Numbered from the stretch's first letter, positions 54,882-64,000 are shown. The stretch is 64,000 nucleotides of DNA from Paenibacillus kyungheensis (GCF_028606985.1 NZ_CP117416.1:4068001-4132000), one strand, 5' to 3'. Numbers and translations are program-made. The notes: a model not told the origin generated them from the letters alone.

Positions 54882-55499
54882 ATGAGACGCAAAGAATTTA
54901 CGATCGAAGAAGAACAAGAACTGGAAACATTTTTACAAGAAATGAGTTTTGGATTTCTAGGGATGAGTCATGAAGATGGATTTCCGAGGGTGATTCCACT
55001 CAACTTTGCTTATGGTAAAGGGGTGTTTTATATTCATGGTAGTCGCGCAGGAGAGAAAATGAAATTGCTCAAACAGGATACTCGTGTTACATTTTCGGTC
55101 GCCAAAGAGTACGCGCTGATTCCTTCTTACTTTACCGATGCTGAACTGGCTTGCCCGGCGACAGCCTTTTTTAAAAGTGTAACGGTGCGTGGACATGCAG
55201 AGTTGATCACCGATCTGGAAGAGAAAGCAGATGCTTTTTCGATATTTATGCACAAGCTCCAACCTGAAGGCGGTTATGATACGATTGATGCGAATGATCC
55301 ACGTTATATTCCGCAATTAAAAGGCGTCGCTTTGATCAAAATTGTCCCGCAGGAATGGACAGCCAAGTTCAAATTCGGTCAAAATGTCAAAGGCGATCAG
55401 CGTCAACATATTATTGATGGTCTCCAAGAACGTGGTCTTGACGATGATCTAACTACAATCGAAATGATGAAAAAATACTGTCCACATCATCAAAGTTAA
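54882..55499 (+). CDS. Pyridoxamine 5'-phosphate oxidase-like (NimA-type) flavoprotein
   Basis: About 205 residues of the split-barrel FMN-binding fold (FLQEMSFGFLGMSHEDGFPRVIPLNFAYGKGVFYIHGSRAGEKM). This group includes nitroimidazole reductase-like proteins. ATG 54882 follows AAAAGGAG; the ORF is open to 54837. It is divergent from the MocR regulator, which likely controls it. A role in B6 or flavin-dependent reduction is inferred, not proven. Confidence 0.86.
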   Translation: MRRKEFTIEEEQELETFLQEMSFGFLGMSHEDGFPRVIPLNFAYGKGVFYIHGSRAGEKMKLLKQDTRVTFSVAKEYALIPSYFTDAELACPATAFFKSVTVRGHAELITDLEEKADAFSIFMHKLQPEGGYDTIDANDPRYIPQLKGVALIKIVPQEWTAKFKFGQNVKGDQRQHIIDGLQERGLDDDLTTIEMMKKYCPHHQS

Positions 55500-55572
55500 G
55501 GGCTATTGGGCTATATGTTATAAGATTCACATCATAGTCACAACTTACACATCAAATTTCACTTCCTGAACG

Positions 55573-55602
55573 GTGACACTTCAACGCGAAAAATGATATA
55601 CT
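55573..55602 (+). promoter_or_regulatory. Candidate promoter of the aminotransferase gene
   Basis: GTGACA (55573-55578), 18 bp, TATACT (55597-55602), leaving a leader of about 85 nt. The leader contains AATCAG and CTGATT arms but no T-box or known riboswitch signature that I can recognise. Confidence 0.45.
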
Positions 55603-55692
55603 AGGGCAGCAGAAATCAGGCGAACTTCTACTGTTCCATTATCATCAGGTGCGGCTGATTCATTATTTAACAGACCTGGAAGGATGAAAACG

Positions 55693-56991
55693 ATGAACCC
55701 ACTGGCTGGACAATTGAACGAGAAACTGAAAACAGATAGTCCTCATATTTATGAGATGTTATCGACTCTTGGCAAAGAGATTTATTTCCCAAAAGAAGGT
55801 ATATTAAGTCAATCGGCAGAAGCATCAAGCCAGGCTAAAAAATATAATGCAACGATCGGAATTGCAACTGAAAATGGTGGACCGATGCATTTGAAGGTGC
55901 TACAAGATTCGTTGTCTGCTTTTGCTCCTAAAGATTTGTACCCTTATGCTCCACCTGCGGGCAAACCAGAACTTCGCAGTGTATGGCGTGAGAAAATGAT
56001 CAAAGACAATCCTTCATTACAAGATAAAAAATTCAGTAACCCTATCGTTACCAATGCGTTGACACATGGTCTAAGCATTGTAGCGGATCTGTTCGCAGAC
56101 GTAGGCGATGCTGTTATATATCCAGATAAAAACTGGGAAAACTATGAGCTTACTTTTGCGGTTCGTCGCGGAGCAGAGATTATCACTTATCCATTATTTA
56201 CAGCAGAAATGACATTTAACAGCGATGGATTAAGAGATGCTCTTTTAGCGCAAAAAGAAAAAGGTAAAGCGATCGTTGTTCTCAATTTCCCTAACAACCC
56301 GACAGGTTATACTCCAAGTGTAGCGGATGGTAAAAAAATCGTAGCTGCAATCAACGAAGCGGCGGAAGCAGGAATCAATGTAGTCGTAGTTACTGATGAT
56401 GCTTACTTCGGATTATTTTTTGAAGATTCGTTGCATGAATCATTGTTCGGCTCATTGCTTGACTTGCACCCACGTATTCTACCGATCAAAGTCGATGGTG
56501 CAACCAAAGAAGAATATGTATGGGGATTCCGTGTCGGCTTTATCACATATGGCGCGCAAGATACAGAATCTATTGTAGCTTTAGAACAAAAAACACTGGG
56601 TATTATTCGTGCAACCATTTCCAGCGGGCCACACCCATCACAGACTTTTATTTTAAAAGCGTTACAAGATTCTAATTTCGAAGCGCAAAAAGAAGAAAAG
56701 TTCCAAATCATGAAAGGCAGAGCAAACAAAGTTAAAGAATTGCTCGACACTGATAAATATCAAGATGCATGGGAATACTATCCATTCAACTCGGGATACT
56801 TTATGTGCCTCAAATTAAAAGACGTATCTGCGGAAGATGTTCGTCTACGTTTACTACGTGAATACGAAGTCGGCACAATCGCTCTTGGCGCACATGACCT
56901 TCGCGTTGCTTTCTCTTGTATCGCTGAAGAATATTTGGAAGACCTGTTCAACTTGATCTACCAAGCGGTTCAAGATGTGAAAAAAGGCTAA
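55693..56991 (+). CDS. Class I/II PLP-dependent aminotransferase
   Basis: About 432 residues, fold-type I. PLP contacts include LNFPNNPTGYTP and the DDAYFGLFF stretch; the PLP lysine is in VDGATKEEYVWGFRVGF (about K272). ATG 55693 (after GGAAGG, 9 nt) is preferred over 55684. The amino donor is unknown; relatives are annotated as aromatic or aspartate aminotransferases. It is monocistronic with its own promoter and terminator. Confidence 0.88.
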   Translation: MNPLAGQLNEKLKTDSPHIYEMLSTLGKEIYFPKEGILSQSAEASSQAKKYNATIGIATENGGPMHLKVLQDSLSAFAPKDLYPYAPPAGKPELRSVWREKMIKDNPSLQDKKFSNPIVTNALTHGLSIVADLFADVGDAVIYPDKNWENYELTFAVRRGAEIITYPLFTAEMTFNSDGLRDALLAQKEKGKAIVVLNFPNNPTGYTPSVADGKKIVAAINEAAEAGINVVVVTDDAYFGLFFEDSLHESLFGSLLDLHPRILPIKVDGATKEEYVWGFRVGFITYGAQDTESIVALEQKTLGIIRATISSGPHPSQTFILKALQDSNFEAQKEEKFQIMKGRANKVKELLDTDKYQDAWEYYPFNSGYFMCLKLKDVSAEDVRLRLLREYEVGTIALGAHDLRVAFSCIAEEYLEDLFNLIYQAVQDVKKG

Positions 56992-57016
56992 TTTATTTGA
57001 ATGAACTGTTATAATT

Positions 57017-57079
57017 AAAAAAGCTTCTGTCCACTATTGAGAGAATTATTCTCTTTATAGCGATACAGAAGCTTTTTAA
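57017..57079 (+). terminator. Terminator after the aminotransferase gene
   Basis: AAAAAGCTTCTGT pairs with ACAGAAGCTTTTT across an inner GAGAGAA/TTCTCTT hairpin. It may also serve livF from the other strand. Confidence 0.8.
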
Positions 57080-57131
57080 TTTTTCATAAACAATCATCAC
57101 AGTCTAATTCAAAACAACAAAAGTAAACTAT

Positions 57132-57836
57132 CTATGCCAAATAAGCTTCCCGCACCTGATTATTCGTCAGCAGTACTTTGGCATCATCCTGTAGAATAAT
57201 TTCGCCTGTCTGAATGACATAGCCCCGATGTGCGATCTGTAATGCTTGATACGCATTTTGCTCGACCAGTAAGATGGTCATTCCTGCATCGTTCAACTCC
57301 TGAATAATCTCAAAAATCTGATCGACCAATACCGGAGCAAGACCCATCGAAGGCTCATCCAACAGCAGAATTTTGGGATTCATCATCAGTCCTCTAGCAA
57401 TTGCAAGCATTTGCTGTTCTCCACCACTCATCGTGCCACCGGTCTGATGATAACGCTCTTTGAGCCGTGGAAAATATACAAATGATTTCTCTATTCGCTC
57501 CTTGATCAGCTTTTTACTTTTGACCGAGAACGCGCCCATTTCCAGATTTTCTTTTACTGTTAAACGCGGGAAAATACGACGTCCTTCTGGCACATGTGCA
57601 ATACCACTTTGCGCAATCACATGCGGTTCAAGCGATGTAATCTTTTTACCATCGAAATGAATTTCGCCTTTGGTCTGCACCTGTCCACAGATCGACTTGA
57701 GTGTAGTCGATTTGCCTGCACCGTTGGAACCGATCAATGTCACAATCTCGCCTGCATTCACTTCCAGATTGATACCTTTTAACGCTTCAATACCGCCGTA
57801 AAAAGCTTGTACATTTTTTAGTTCGACCAGACTCAT
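57132..57836 (-). CDS. livF: Branched-chain amino acid ABC transporter ATPase LivF
   Basis: 234 residues. Walker A LIGSNGAGKSTTLKS, the signature MSGGEQQMLAIARGLM, Walker B LLLDEPSMGLAPVLV and LLVEQNAYQAL mark LivF. It forms an ATPase heterodimer with LivG under the LivHM pore. It overlaps livG by 4 bp (ATGA) and is the last gene of the liv operon. Confidence 0.94.
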   Translation of the reverse strand: MSLVELKNVQAFYGGIEALKGINLEVNAGEIVTLIGSNGAGKSTTLKSICGQVQTKGEIHFDGKKITSLEPHVIAQSGIAHVPEGRRIFPRLTVKENLEMGAFSVKSKKLIKERIEKSFVYFPRLKERYHQTGGTMSGGEQQMLAIARGLMMNPKILLLDEPSMGLAPVLVDQIFEIIQELNDAGMTILLVEQNAYQALQIAHRGYVIQTGEIILQDDAKVLLTNNQVREAYLA

Positions 57837-58636
57837 ATCTGTATCTCCTCCTCGACTGCACTTTTACCGAGATACGCTTCGATCACTTTCGGATTGGAAC
57901 GAATATCTTCCGGGCCACCTTCAGCGATCTTTTCTCCATGATCCAGTACAAGAATATGATGAGATAATTCCATCACTAATTTCATATCATGTTCAATCAA
58001 AATAATCGAAATATCCAACTCTTGCTGGATACGGCGGATCAGCCCTGTTAATTCAGACGTTTCGCGTGGATTCATCCCTGCGGCAGGTTCATCTAACAGC
58101 AATACTTTAGGCTTGGCGGCAAGTGCGCGGGCAATTTCTAATCGCCGTTGTGCACCATAGGATAGACTGCTTGCTTCCTCGTTATACCATTCTGCCAGAC
58201 CGACATATTCGAGTAATCGGTACGCTTCACGCTGAGAATCATGTTCTTCATGACGAACACGAGGAAGATTTAACAGTGTGCCGACAATGCCTGTTTTGAG
58301 ATGAATATGCATACCAACCTGCACATTTTCAAGTACGGTCATACTGCCGAACAAGCGAATATTTTGAAAAGTACGGGCGATACCGCGACTGGTGATGCGA
58401 TCAGGCTTAATATTAACAATCGATTTTCCATCCAGTTCAATATTGCCTTTATCCGGTACATATATCCCTGTAATCATATTAAAAAAAGTCGTTTTGCCCG
58501 CTCCATTCGGCCCGATGACTGCTGAGATCTGTCCTTTCGGAAAATCAAAGTTCACTCCATTCACAGCCGTTAATCCGCCAAAACGTTTGATCAGATTGGT
58601 CACTTTTAGCACACTATGATCGGGGTAGTCACTCAT
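57833..58636 (-). CDS. livG: Branched-chain amino acid ABC transporter ATPase LivG
   Basis: 267 residues. Walker A VIGPNGAGKTTFFNMITG, the signature LSYGAQRRLEIARALA, Walker B LLLDEPAAGMNPRET and the LIEHDMKLVM switch are typical of LivG. It lies 65 bp after livM and overlaps livF. Confidence 0.94.
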   Translation of the reverse strand: MSDYPDHSVLKVTNLIKRFGGLTAVNGVNFDFPKGQISAVIGPNGAGKTTFFNMITGIYVPDKGNIELDGKSIVNIKPDRITSRGIARTFQNIRLFGSMTVLENVQVGMHIHLKTGIVGTLLNLPRVRHEEHDSQREAYRLLEYVGLAEWYNEEASSLSYGAQRRLEIARALAAKPKVLLLDEPAAGMNPRETSELTGLIRRIQQELDISIILIEHDMKLVMELSHHILVLDHGEKIAEGGPEDIRSNPKVIEAYLGKSAVEEEIQI

Positions 58637-58701
58637 ACTTATGCTCCTTCCTCATTCACTGTTATTCATGCAATAGCTCTAATTATGCTTTGTATTAACC
58701 T

Positions 58702-59970
58702 TTAGTCTGGTTGCACTTCTGACTTGGATACAGGTGGAGACGGGTCTTTGACTGCTTCCTCAGGAAGTCTGCGATTTCGAGCAGCAATTAATCCATTGGG
58801 ACGGAAAATAGCGACTAAAATCAAAATCATACCGAAAATAAAACGTTGCATTTTAGAAGGAGATAACGCATTAGGTACTTCAAAAATTCCTTGCTGAGAC
58901 AATTGATTAAGCCAGCTTGTGAACTCGGTCAACACCTGCAAATTCAGAATCGTGACCAGACTTGCTCCCAAGATCACACCCGGTACACTGCCCATTCCAC
59001 CTAACACAACCATTACCAGAATCGTGATCGACTCGATCAATGTAAAGCTGGTCGGATCGATAAATGTCTGCTTGGCTGCAAACACAACACCCATCATTCC
59101 TGAAAAAGAAGCTCCGATTGCAAAAGCCATCAATTTGGTACGAATCAATGGAATCCCCATCGACTGTGCAGCAATTTCATTTTCACGTACTGCTTTCCAC
59201 GAACGCCCTAGACGTGAATGTTCTAACCGTCTTACTGCGAAGATAACAATTAATAATATCCCAATTACAATAAAATAAAATTGATGTGGAAATGTAAATT
59301 GAAAGCCAAACAAATTCGGTGGCTGGATCGAAGATAACCCCATCGCACCATTCGTAATATTGACGGGCTTTTCTAAATTGTTAAAAATAATACGAATGAT
59401 CTCCCCGAAGCCCAGTGTCACAATCGCCAGATAATCGCCTTTGACACGCAGTACAGGCAGACCGAGCAATATCCCAAAAATCCCTGCAATAAAACCTCCG
59501 ATTAGAATAAAAATCCAGAAGCTTTCACCGGATAACGGAAAGAGTTCTCCTGAAATAAAATTATTCGCTTGCCCTGTCGCAAAAATGCCGTATGTATAGG
59601 CGCCTACAGCGAAAAAAGCAATAAACCCCATGTCCAACAATCCTGCAAATCCAACTACAATATTCAGCCCGAGCGCCATCGCTACATATATACCGCATTG
59701 GGTCGCCACTTCCATATACGATTCGCGGGATGTACCGCCTGAAGTGGCGAATGGAATCACAATCACCAGTAAAAATACGGCAATACTCCATTTCATCCCA
59801 TTGCTAAATGACGTATAGTACAACAGCAACAGCGAAGCCAGCATCAATAGAAAGGCAGTGACCGAACGGTCGATCAAATATACAGCACCTGCGGTTACAA
59901 GTATAAATGCAGCTAACAGTAATCCTTGTGCAAGTTTATTCGCTTGCAACATCGTTTGTAATTTCCCCAT
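58702..59970 (-). CDS. livM: Branched-chain amino acid ABC transporter permease LivM
   Basis: About 422 residues with roughly ten TM helices. LNIVVGFAGLLDMGFIAFFAVGAYTYG and VRENEIAAQSMGIPLIRTKLMAFA are LivM marks. ATG 59970 is preferred because AGGTG lies 6 nt before it; the GTG at 59979 directly follows the livH stop. The C-terminus is polar and variable. Confidence 0.92.
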   Translation of the reverse strand: MGKLQTMLQANKLAQGLLLAAFILVTAGAVYLIDRSVTAFLLMLASLLLLYYTSFSNGMKWSIAVFLLVIVIPFATSGGTSRESYMEVATQCGIYVAMALGLNIVVGFAGLLDMGFIAFFAVGAYTYGIFATGQANNFISGELFPLSGESFWIFILIGGFIAGIFGILLGLPVLRVKGDYLAIVTLGFGEIIRIIFNNLEKPVNITNGAMGLSSIQPPNLFGFQFTFPHQFYFIVIGILLIVIFAVRRLEHSRLGRSWKAVRENEIAAQSMGIPLIRTKLMAFAIGASFSGMMGVVFAAKQTFIDPTSFTLIESITILVMVVLGGMGSVPGVILGASLVTILNLQVLTEFTSWLNQLSQQGIFEVPNALSPSKMQRFIFGMILILVAIFRPNGLIAARNRRLPEEAVKDPSPPVSKSEVQPD

Positions 59971-59979
59971 CGGTTTCAC

Positions 59980-60966
59980 CTACACTTTCTCTTTGATTGC
60001 TTTGCCGAATATGCCCTCCGGTTTGAAGATCAGCACAATAATCAGAATCATAAAAGCAAATACATCTTTGTACTCTGCTCCAAAATTACCACCTGTCAAA
60101 ATGCCCAGATTCGATGAAGCAAACATTTCAAGCACACCCAGTACGATTCCGCCGAACATCGCACCACGAATATTACCAATTCCTCCTAGAACAGCAGCGG
60201 TAAATGCTTTGAGTCCCAAAATAAATCCGATATACGGATCAATCGTTCCATACTGTTGAGCAAATAAAACCCCTGTCGATCCACCTAATGCTGAACCGAT
60301 AAAAAAGGTTAGCACAATCACTTTATTTACATTGATAGACATTAACGATGCGGTCTCCCGATCTTGCGCAACTGCACGCATCGCTCCGCCCCATTTGGTT
60401 CGATTCACAAAAATATCGAGCCCAATCATTAACAAAATCGCGATTACAAAAATAAACAATGTATTCGCTTTGACTGAAGCATCGGTAAACCAGCTAGAGA
60501 TCGAAGAAAGCGGCAATTGATAACGCTGATCAAATAATTGTGGTGTGCTAATAATATAGTTACCTGTTTTGAGCTCCGCGATAAATCGAATCACATCTTG
60601 CAAAACAAACGAGACTCCAAAAGCAGAGATTAATAGGATCAACTTGGGTGCTTTGCGTAACGGTCGATAAGCTACCCTTTCAATCCCGACCCCAAGTGCC
60701 CCTGTAACCAGCATTGCGATTAAAATAATCAGTAAATACGACAACCATGCGGGCATACCGGTCAACCACCCTGCCCCCTGAAAACCAAACAGCACTGCTG
60801 TCCCTACAAAAGCACCGGTCATAAAAATCTCACCATGCGCAAAGTTAATCAATTCCAGAATACCGTATACCATCGTATAACCTAGTGCTACTACAGCATA
60901 GATTGCACCTAGCGCCAGACCATCGATCAATACCTGAGGTAAAGTTTGCAAAATACTTGAGAACAT
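59980..60966 (-). CDS. livH: Branched-chain amino acid ABC transporter permease LivH
   Basis: 328 residues with about eight TM helices. GLALGAIYAVVALGYTMVYGILELINFAHGE near the N-terminus and AVAQDRETASLMSINVNKVI are the LivH signatures. It pairs with LivM. It is separated from livK by a hairpin at 61037-61082. Confidence 0.93.
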   Translation of the reverse strand: MFSSILQTLPQVLIDGLALGAIYAVVALGYTMVYGILELINFAHGEIFMTGAFVGTAVLFGFQGAGWLTGMPAWLSYLLIILIAMLVTGALGVGIERVAYRPLRKAPKLILLISAFGVSFVLQDVIRFIAELKTGNYIISTPQLFDQRYQLPLSSISSWFTDASVKANTLFIFVIAILLMIGLDIFVNRTKWGGAMRAVAQDRETASLMSINVNKVIVLTFFIGSALGGSTGVLFAQQYGTIDPYIGFILGLKAFTAAVLGGIGNIRGAMFGGIVLGVLEMFASSNLGILTGGNFGAEYKDVFAFMILIIVLIFKPEGIFGKAIKEKV

Positions 60967-61036
60967 TCAGTTACTCCCTTCATACGCTCATTCGTCATTC
61001 TGCTACATGATGATTTTGCAAAAGTACTCTAAAACA

Positions 61037-61082
61037 AAAGCCAAAAGATGTGTATATCACAGCACATACCTTTTGGCTTTTA
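61037..61082 (-). terminator. Hairpin between livK and livH (likely partial terminator)
   Basis: AAAAGCCAAAAG pairs with CTTTTGGCTTTT, with T-rich sequence on the minus strand. Probable read-through would give more binding protein than permease. Confidence 0.7.
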
Positions 61083-61098
61083 TTTGGAAAAGGATTGT

Positions 61099-62313
61099 TT
61101 ATTTTGCAGGTTGAGCAATCTCTGCTTCAAGTGATCCTGGATACGTAGCATCAGCGAATTTGTAAATAAATACTTTCGCATACGCATTGTCTCCGATATC
61201 ATCAAAGCTTACTTTAGTGGCTACACCTTCAAAATCTTTGGTCGCACGCACAGCATCACGTACTGCATCACGAGCTGGTGCTTCTGTACCTGAACCCATC
61301 GCTGTTTTGATCGCTTCTAACATGACACTCATCGAATCATACGCATAGACAGAATAACCTTCTGGATTTTTACCAAATGCTTCTTTGTAACGGGCTGTCC
61401 ATTCTTGTCCGTCCGGTAATTTGCTAATATCTCCAGCCACCGAACTGTACAATGCTCCTTTTACATCAGCTCCAGCAATATCGACCAGACCGGAAGAATC
61501 AAGCGCATCTCCTCCCATAATCGGAGCTGTAATTCCTTTATCACGAGCTTGCTTAATCAATAGACCTGCTTCAGCATACAGTCCACCGAAGAAAATAAAA
61601 TCAGGCTTTTGCGTAGCTGCAATATTCAGTACACCGTTGAAATCTTTTTCACCAACAGTGATTCCTTCATAGCCAGAAATCGTAGCTCCTTGGGCTTGAG
61701 CGGCATCACGAAAAGCTTCCGCCAATCCCTGACCGTAAGCTGTTTTGTCTTGTATAATAAAAATATTTTTGGCTCCTGCTGTTTTTATAGCATATTCAGC
61801 CGCTGCTGGACCTTGAAAATCATCGCGTGCAACGACACGGTTCACGACTTTGAGTTTGCGATCAGTTAATTCTGTAGCGGTACTTGCAGGGGAAATCATT
61901 GGGATGTTGTATTTTTCGTAGACAACAGAGGAAGGAATAGATACGCCGGAGTTCAAATGCCCGATCACGCCCAGTACTTGTTGATCAGCACCGATCAATT
62001 CAGCATTGGCTACACCTTTTTTGGGATCACCTTGATCGTCATAAGGAACCAATTCGAGTGAATATCCTAATTTGGTAAACTCTTCTTTGTGATCTTCCAT
62101 CGACATCTGTGCACCTAGCTTAATCGCTTCACCTTGAATAGAACTACCACCGGATAATGGAGATTGAGTAGCAATTTTAATCACTTTACCACCTGTACTT
62201 GCTGTAGAACCTCCACTTGCGCCAGAAGAAGACGTAGCTCCATTTCCACACCCTGCCAGTAATCCTGTAATCAATGCTGCGATCATTAATCCACTCCACT
62301 TGCTTCTCATCAT
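61099..62313 (-). CDS. livK: Branched-chain amino acid-binding lipoprotein LivK
   Basis: 404 residues. A lipoprotein signal ends LAGCGN (cysteine near residue 22), a Ser/Gly linker follows, then a type I periplasmic-binding fold (KIATQSPLSGGSSIQGEA; MISPASTATELTD; DKTAYGQGLAEAF). ATG 62313 or the next codon may be used; AAAGGGGG lies upstream. It delivers Leu/Ile/Val-type substrates to LivHM; exact specificity is not readable. Confidence 0.93.
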   Translation of the reverse strand: MMRSKWSGLMIAALITGLLAGCGNGATSSSGASGGSTASTGGKVIKIATQSPLSGGSSIQGEAIKLGAQMSMEDHKEEFTKLGYSLELVPYDDQGDPKKGVANAELIGADQQVLGVIGHLNSGVSIPSSVVYEKYNIPMISPASTATELTDRKLKVVNRVVARDDFQGPAAAEYAIKTAGAKNIFIIQDKTAYGQGLAEAFRDAAQAQGATISGYEGITVGEKDFNGVLNIAATQKPDFIFFGGLYAEAGLLIKQARDKGITAPIMGGDALDSSGLVDIAGADVKGALYSSVAGDISKLPDGQEWTARYKEAFGKNPEGYSVYAYDSMSVMLEAIKTAMGSGTEAPARDAVRDAVRATKDFEGVATKVSFDDIGDNAYAKVFIYKFADATYPGSLEAEIAQPAK

Positions 62314-62474
62314 AATCCCCCTTTAATAATGTCAACTTTAGTAACACATTAAATTAACTATATTGCCTATTTCTTACATCAGTATAACGATATCCATTAT
62401 ATTATTCAATTAGAATTTATATCTTCTAATTCCAAATAATATAATATTTAAACATTATTAACTGATTAACATTC

Positions 62475-62502
62475 ATTATACTGTGAAAATTTAGGTTATC
62501 AA
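62475..62502 (-). promoter_or_regulatory. Candidate livK promoter with CodY-like half-site
   Basis: On the minus strand TTGATA (62497-62502), 16 bp, TATAAT (62475-62480), leaving a leader of about 155 nt. AATTTTC in the spacer matches half of the CodY motif only. The surrounding 62314-62668 is very AT-rich and shows no gene. Confidence 0.45.
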
Positions 62503-62670
62503 TACTATTTTTATTCATTTTAAAAGTTTTTATAATTATTTACTGATATTTTATAATATACATTCTCTATTTCCAACATGTTAGGTATATACCATTTACC
62601 TTTTTATTTTATCTTCTATGTAATATTTACATATTATTAATGTTATTTTATATAACATTAGTTCATAACA

Positions 62671-62729
62671 AAAAAGCCAGAACTTTCACTTATCTTCTTC
62701 TTAGCGGAAGATAAACAAAGTTCTGGCTT
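62671..62729 (-). terminator. Terminator after the TetR gene
   Basis: AGCCAGAACTTT pairs with AAAGTTCTGGCT, with ATCTTC/GAAGAT inside; a T-run follows on the minus strand. Confidence 0.8.
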
Positions 62730-62778
62730 AGTTACCACTATACCTGTAAATAACATCTGCATATAGCATCTTGATGAT

Positions 62779-63408
62779 CTACGATATAGCGATCTGTTCA
62801 TTGGTACAACCGAGACCACGTAAAATATACTGCGTCAATTCTTCTAACTGATCAGTCTCTACAGAACGCTGAATATCTAGCAATGTGACGACGGTTAATG
62901 ACTTGACATCATTACTGCTAAATAAAATACTGCCCATCACTTGCAAAGAAGTATGATTCAACGACCGAAAATAAAAAGTACCTTGCTGTAGACCATGTTC
63001 CAAATAATGACGAAGTAATTGCCATACCGGAAGAGTGTACTTTTGAATAATATCGATTCGCTGAGAATGCAGGGTGAATTCTTGATGTATAATGTCTGAA
63101 ATCTCCGGATCACATTTGCAAAAATGATACATCTCTTCAATCAACCGCTTCATTCCCTGAATCGGATCGACTTCTTCACGACGGATATGTTCTGCAAATA
63201 GAGGAATTGGAATAAATTCTTTTAACATCGCTTCAAATAATGGCTCTTTGCCACCATAATAATACGAAACCAACGAAATATTCGCATTCGCTTCTTTGCA
63301 GATTTCTCGTACTGACGTCGCTTCAAACCCTTTTGTGGCTGCTAATTTTTTGGTTGCTTGCAAAATACGCATTTTAACATGGTCTTCATTTTTATCCACC
63401 ACGTTCAC
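62779..63408 (-). CDS. TetR-family transcriptional regulator
   Basis: 209 residues. The N-terminal helix-turn-helix (ILQATKKLAATKGFEATSVREICKEANANISLVSYYYGGKE) is joined to a helical ligand domain containing a DUF1956-like stretch. A GTG start near 63408 or codons 3-4 is likely, with AGGGAA upstream. It lies 93 bp after the YhgE/Pip-like membrane gene in the same direction and probably controls that transporter. Confidence 0.9.
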   Translation of the reverse strand: MNVVDKNEDHVKMRILQATKKLAATKGFEATSVREICKEANANISLVSYYYGGKEPLFEAMLKEFIPIPLFAEHIRREEVDPIQGMKRLIEEMYHFCKCDPEISDIIHQEFTLHSQRIDIIQKYTLPVWQLLRHYLEHGLQQGTFYFRSLNHTSLQVMGSILFSSNDVKSLTVVTLLDIQRSVETDQLEELTQYILRGLGCTNEQIAIS

Positions 63409-63501
63409 TTCCCTGCCTTTGATTGCTATCGCTAGAAATCATCCGTATCTCCATGATGCGGAATAGTAATCTTTTCCAGCCATACTGTCTTTATCATATC
63501 A

Positions 63502-64000
63502 TCAAGACTCGGCTATCGCTACCAGTGGAGAGACAGGCAGTTTGTCTTTGCGTAGTGCAGTGGCAATTCCAATAATAAGAAGAGCAACAATCATAATACA
63601 TACCAGTGCTAGGCAATCTTTGCCTACACCTGTACCGCCGAACAATAGATTCATTAACCCTTGTACAGCATAAGTCGCTGGAAACGCCGACCCAATCCAC
63701 TGGTAAAAGTCTGGTAGCAATTCACGTGGCATCATCGCTCCTGACGAAACCAATTGTACAGACAGTATCAAAATATTAAATAGCATTCCTGCCATATCGA
63801 ATACAAATAAAAACATCTGTGCAACTAACATAAAAGTTAACAAGAATAATGCTTGAAAGCCCCACAATGCCATAAATCCATGCCCTAACTGTCCTCCGAA
63901 TAATGCCACCAGTGAAGTCCCTACCAGAGATACGACAATCGATGCACCTGCTGTCACTAACAAACGAACAGACATACGTGACCAGCGTCCGAACCGACTT
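63502..64000 (-). CDS. YhgE/Pip-like or ABC-2-type membrane protein, C-terminal part
   Basis: At least 166 residues. The frame is open to the window edge (SRFGRWSRMSVRLLV), so the N-terminus lies outside. It has about five TM helices and LILSVQLVSSGAMMPRELLPDFYQWIGSAFPATYAVQGL, a pattern of YhgE/Pip and DUF3533-type export proteins. The adjacent TetR gene supports a regulated efflux or secretion role. Confidence 0.8.
   Translation of the reverse strand, partial: SRFGRWSRMSVRLLVTAGASIVVSLVGTSLVALFGGQLGHGFMALWGFQALFLLTFMLVAQMFLFVFDMAGMLFNILILSVQLVSSGAMMPRELLPDFYQWIGSAFPATYAVQGLMNLLFGGTGVGKDCLALVCIMIVALLIIGIATALRKDKLPVSPLVAIAES

Noticed and set aside
55609-55692. T-box or SAM riboswitch in the aminotransferase leader
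   Set aside because: The leader is short and has no T-box sequence or recognisable riboswitch core.
1-64000. CRISPR arrays, tRNA or rRNA genes, transposases, prophage genes
   Set aside because: None was visible on either strand by eye; a covariance-model or profile search could still find a degenerate case.

Overview
The window looks like a chromosomal segment of a Gram-positive, low-GC, Paenibacillus-like member of the Bacillales. Support comes from strong AAGGAGG ribosome binding sites, Bacillus-type promoters, lipoprotein and Tat export signals, CtsR and Fur boxes, B. subtilis-like iol and nag genes, and a type of hairpin repeat that I associate with Paenibacillus. No rRNA, tRNA, CRISPR array, prophage or transposase was seen. 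Both ends cut a gene: a LacI-family regulator on the left and a YhgE/Pip-like membrane protein on the right.

Layout, left to right. (1) 1-7.3 kb: a sugar-uptake locus. A LacI-family regulator, a lipoprotein-permease-permease ABC importer and a Gfo/Idh/MocA oxidoreductase lie opposite a secreted DUF4832-like protein. Four copies of one operator, TTTGCSGCAAA, sit at the regulator promoter and at the two divergent promoters. (2) 7.5-11.1 kb: an M20 dipeptidase, a PatB/MalY C-S lyase and a beta-phosphoglucomutase. (3) 11.1-12 kb: a gene-free stretch with two inverted copies of a hairpin repeat whose stems show compensatory changes. (4) 12-16.3 kb: a Fur-boxed EfeMBU iron-uptake operon. (5) 16.4-20.9 kb: a histidine phosphatase, then an RpiR regulator-nagB-nagA operon and an IolR-like DeoR regulator. 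(6) 21-27.4 kb: iolABCDJ on the minus strand with a clear promoter and three tandem IolR-like repeats. iolG, iolE and a transporter are absent from the window. (7) 27.5-31.7 kb: a GldA-GldF-GldG-DUF4340 ABC operon.

(8) 31.8-33.4 kb: a small accessory patch. It has an SMI1/KNR4-like protein, three tandem paralogous 3-TM proteins (one apparently frameshifted at an A6 run) and a startless ORF remnant. (9) 33.7-40.2 kb: an EamA transporter with a divergent LysR regulator, then clpB, a CbpA-like DnaJ and hsp20, with two CtsR boxes upstream of hsp20. (10) 40.3-52.3 kb: mostly single genes. These are a CE7-like esterase, a PNPOx-like protein, two GNATs, a GH13 alpha-glucosidase, a P450, a two-domain SnoaL-like exported protein, an AEC carrier, a Nudix protein, a histidine phosphatase, phosphatidylserine decarboxylase and a previously uncalled 39-residue arginine-rich ORF. 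(11) 52.3-57 kb: an AraC regulator, a MocR regulator divergent from a PNPOx-like protein, and a class I/II aminotransferase. (12) 57.1-62.5 kb: livKHMGF for branched-chain amino acid uptake. (13) 62.8-64 kb: a TetR regulator and a YhgE/Pip-like membrane protein cut by the window edge.

Most of the window is ordinary metabolism with readable regulation. The parts most likely to hold something new are the tandem 3-TM/SMI1 patch, the 39-residue basic ORF, the covarying hairpin repeats and the four-operator DUF4832 sugar locus. All names come from reading the sequence and recalling protein families. No database search was run.
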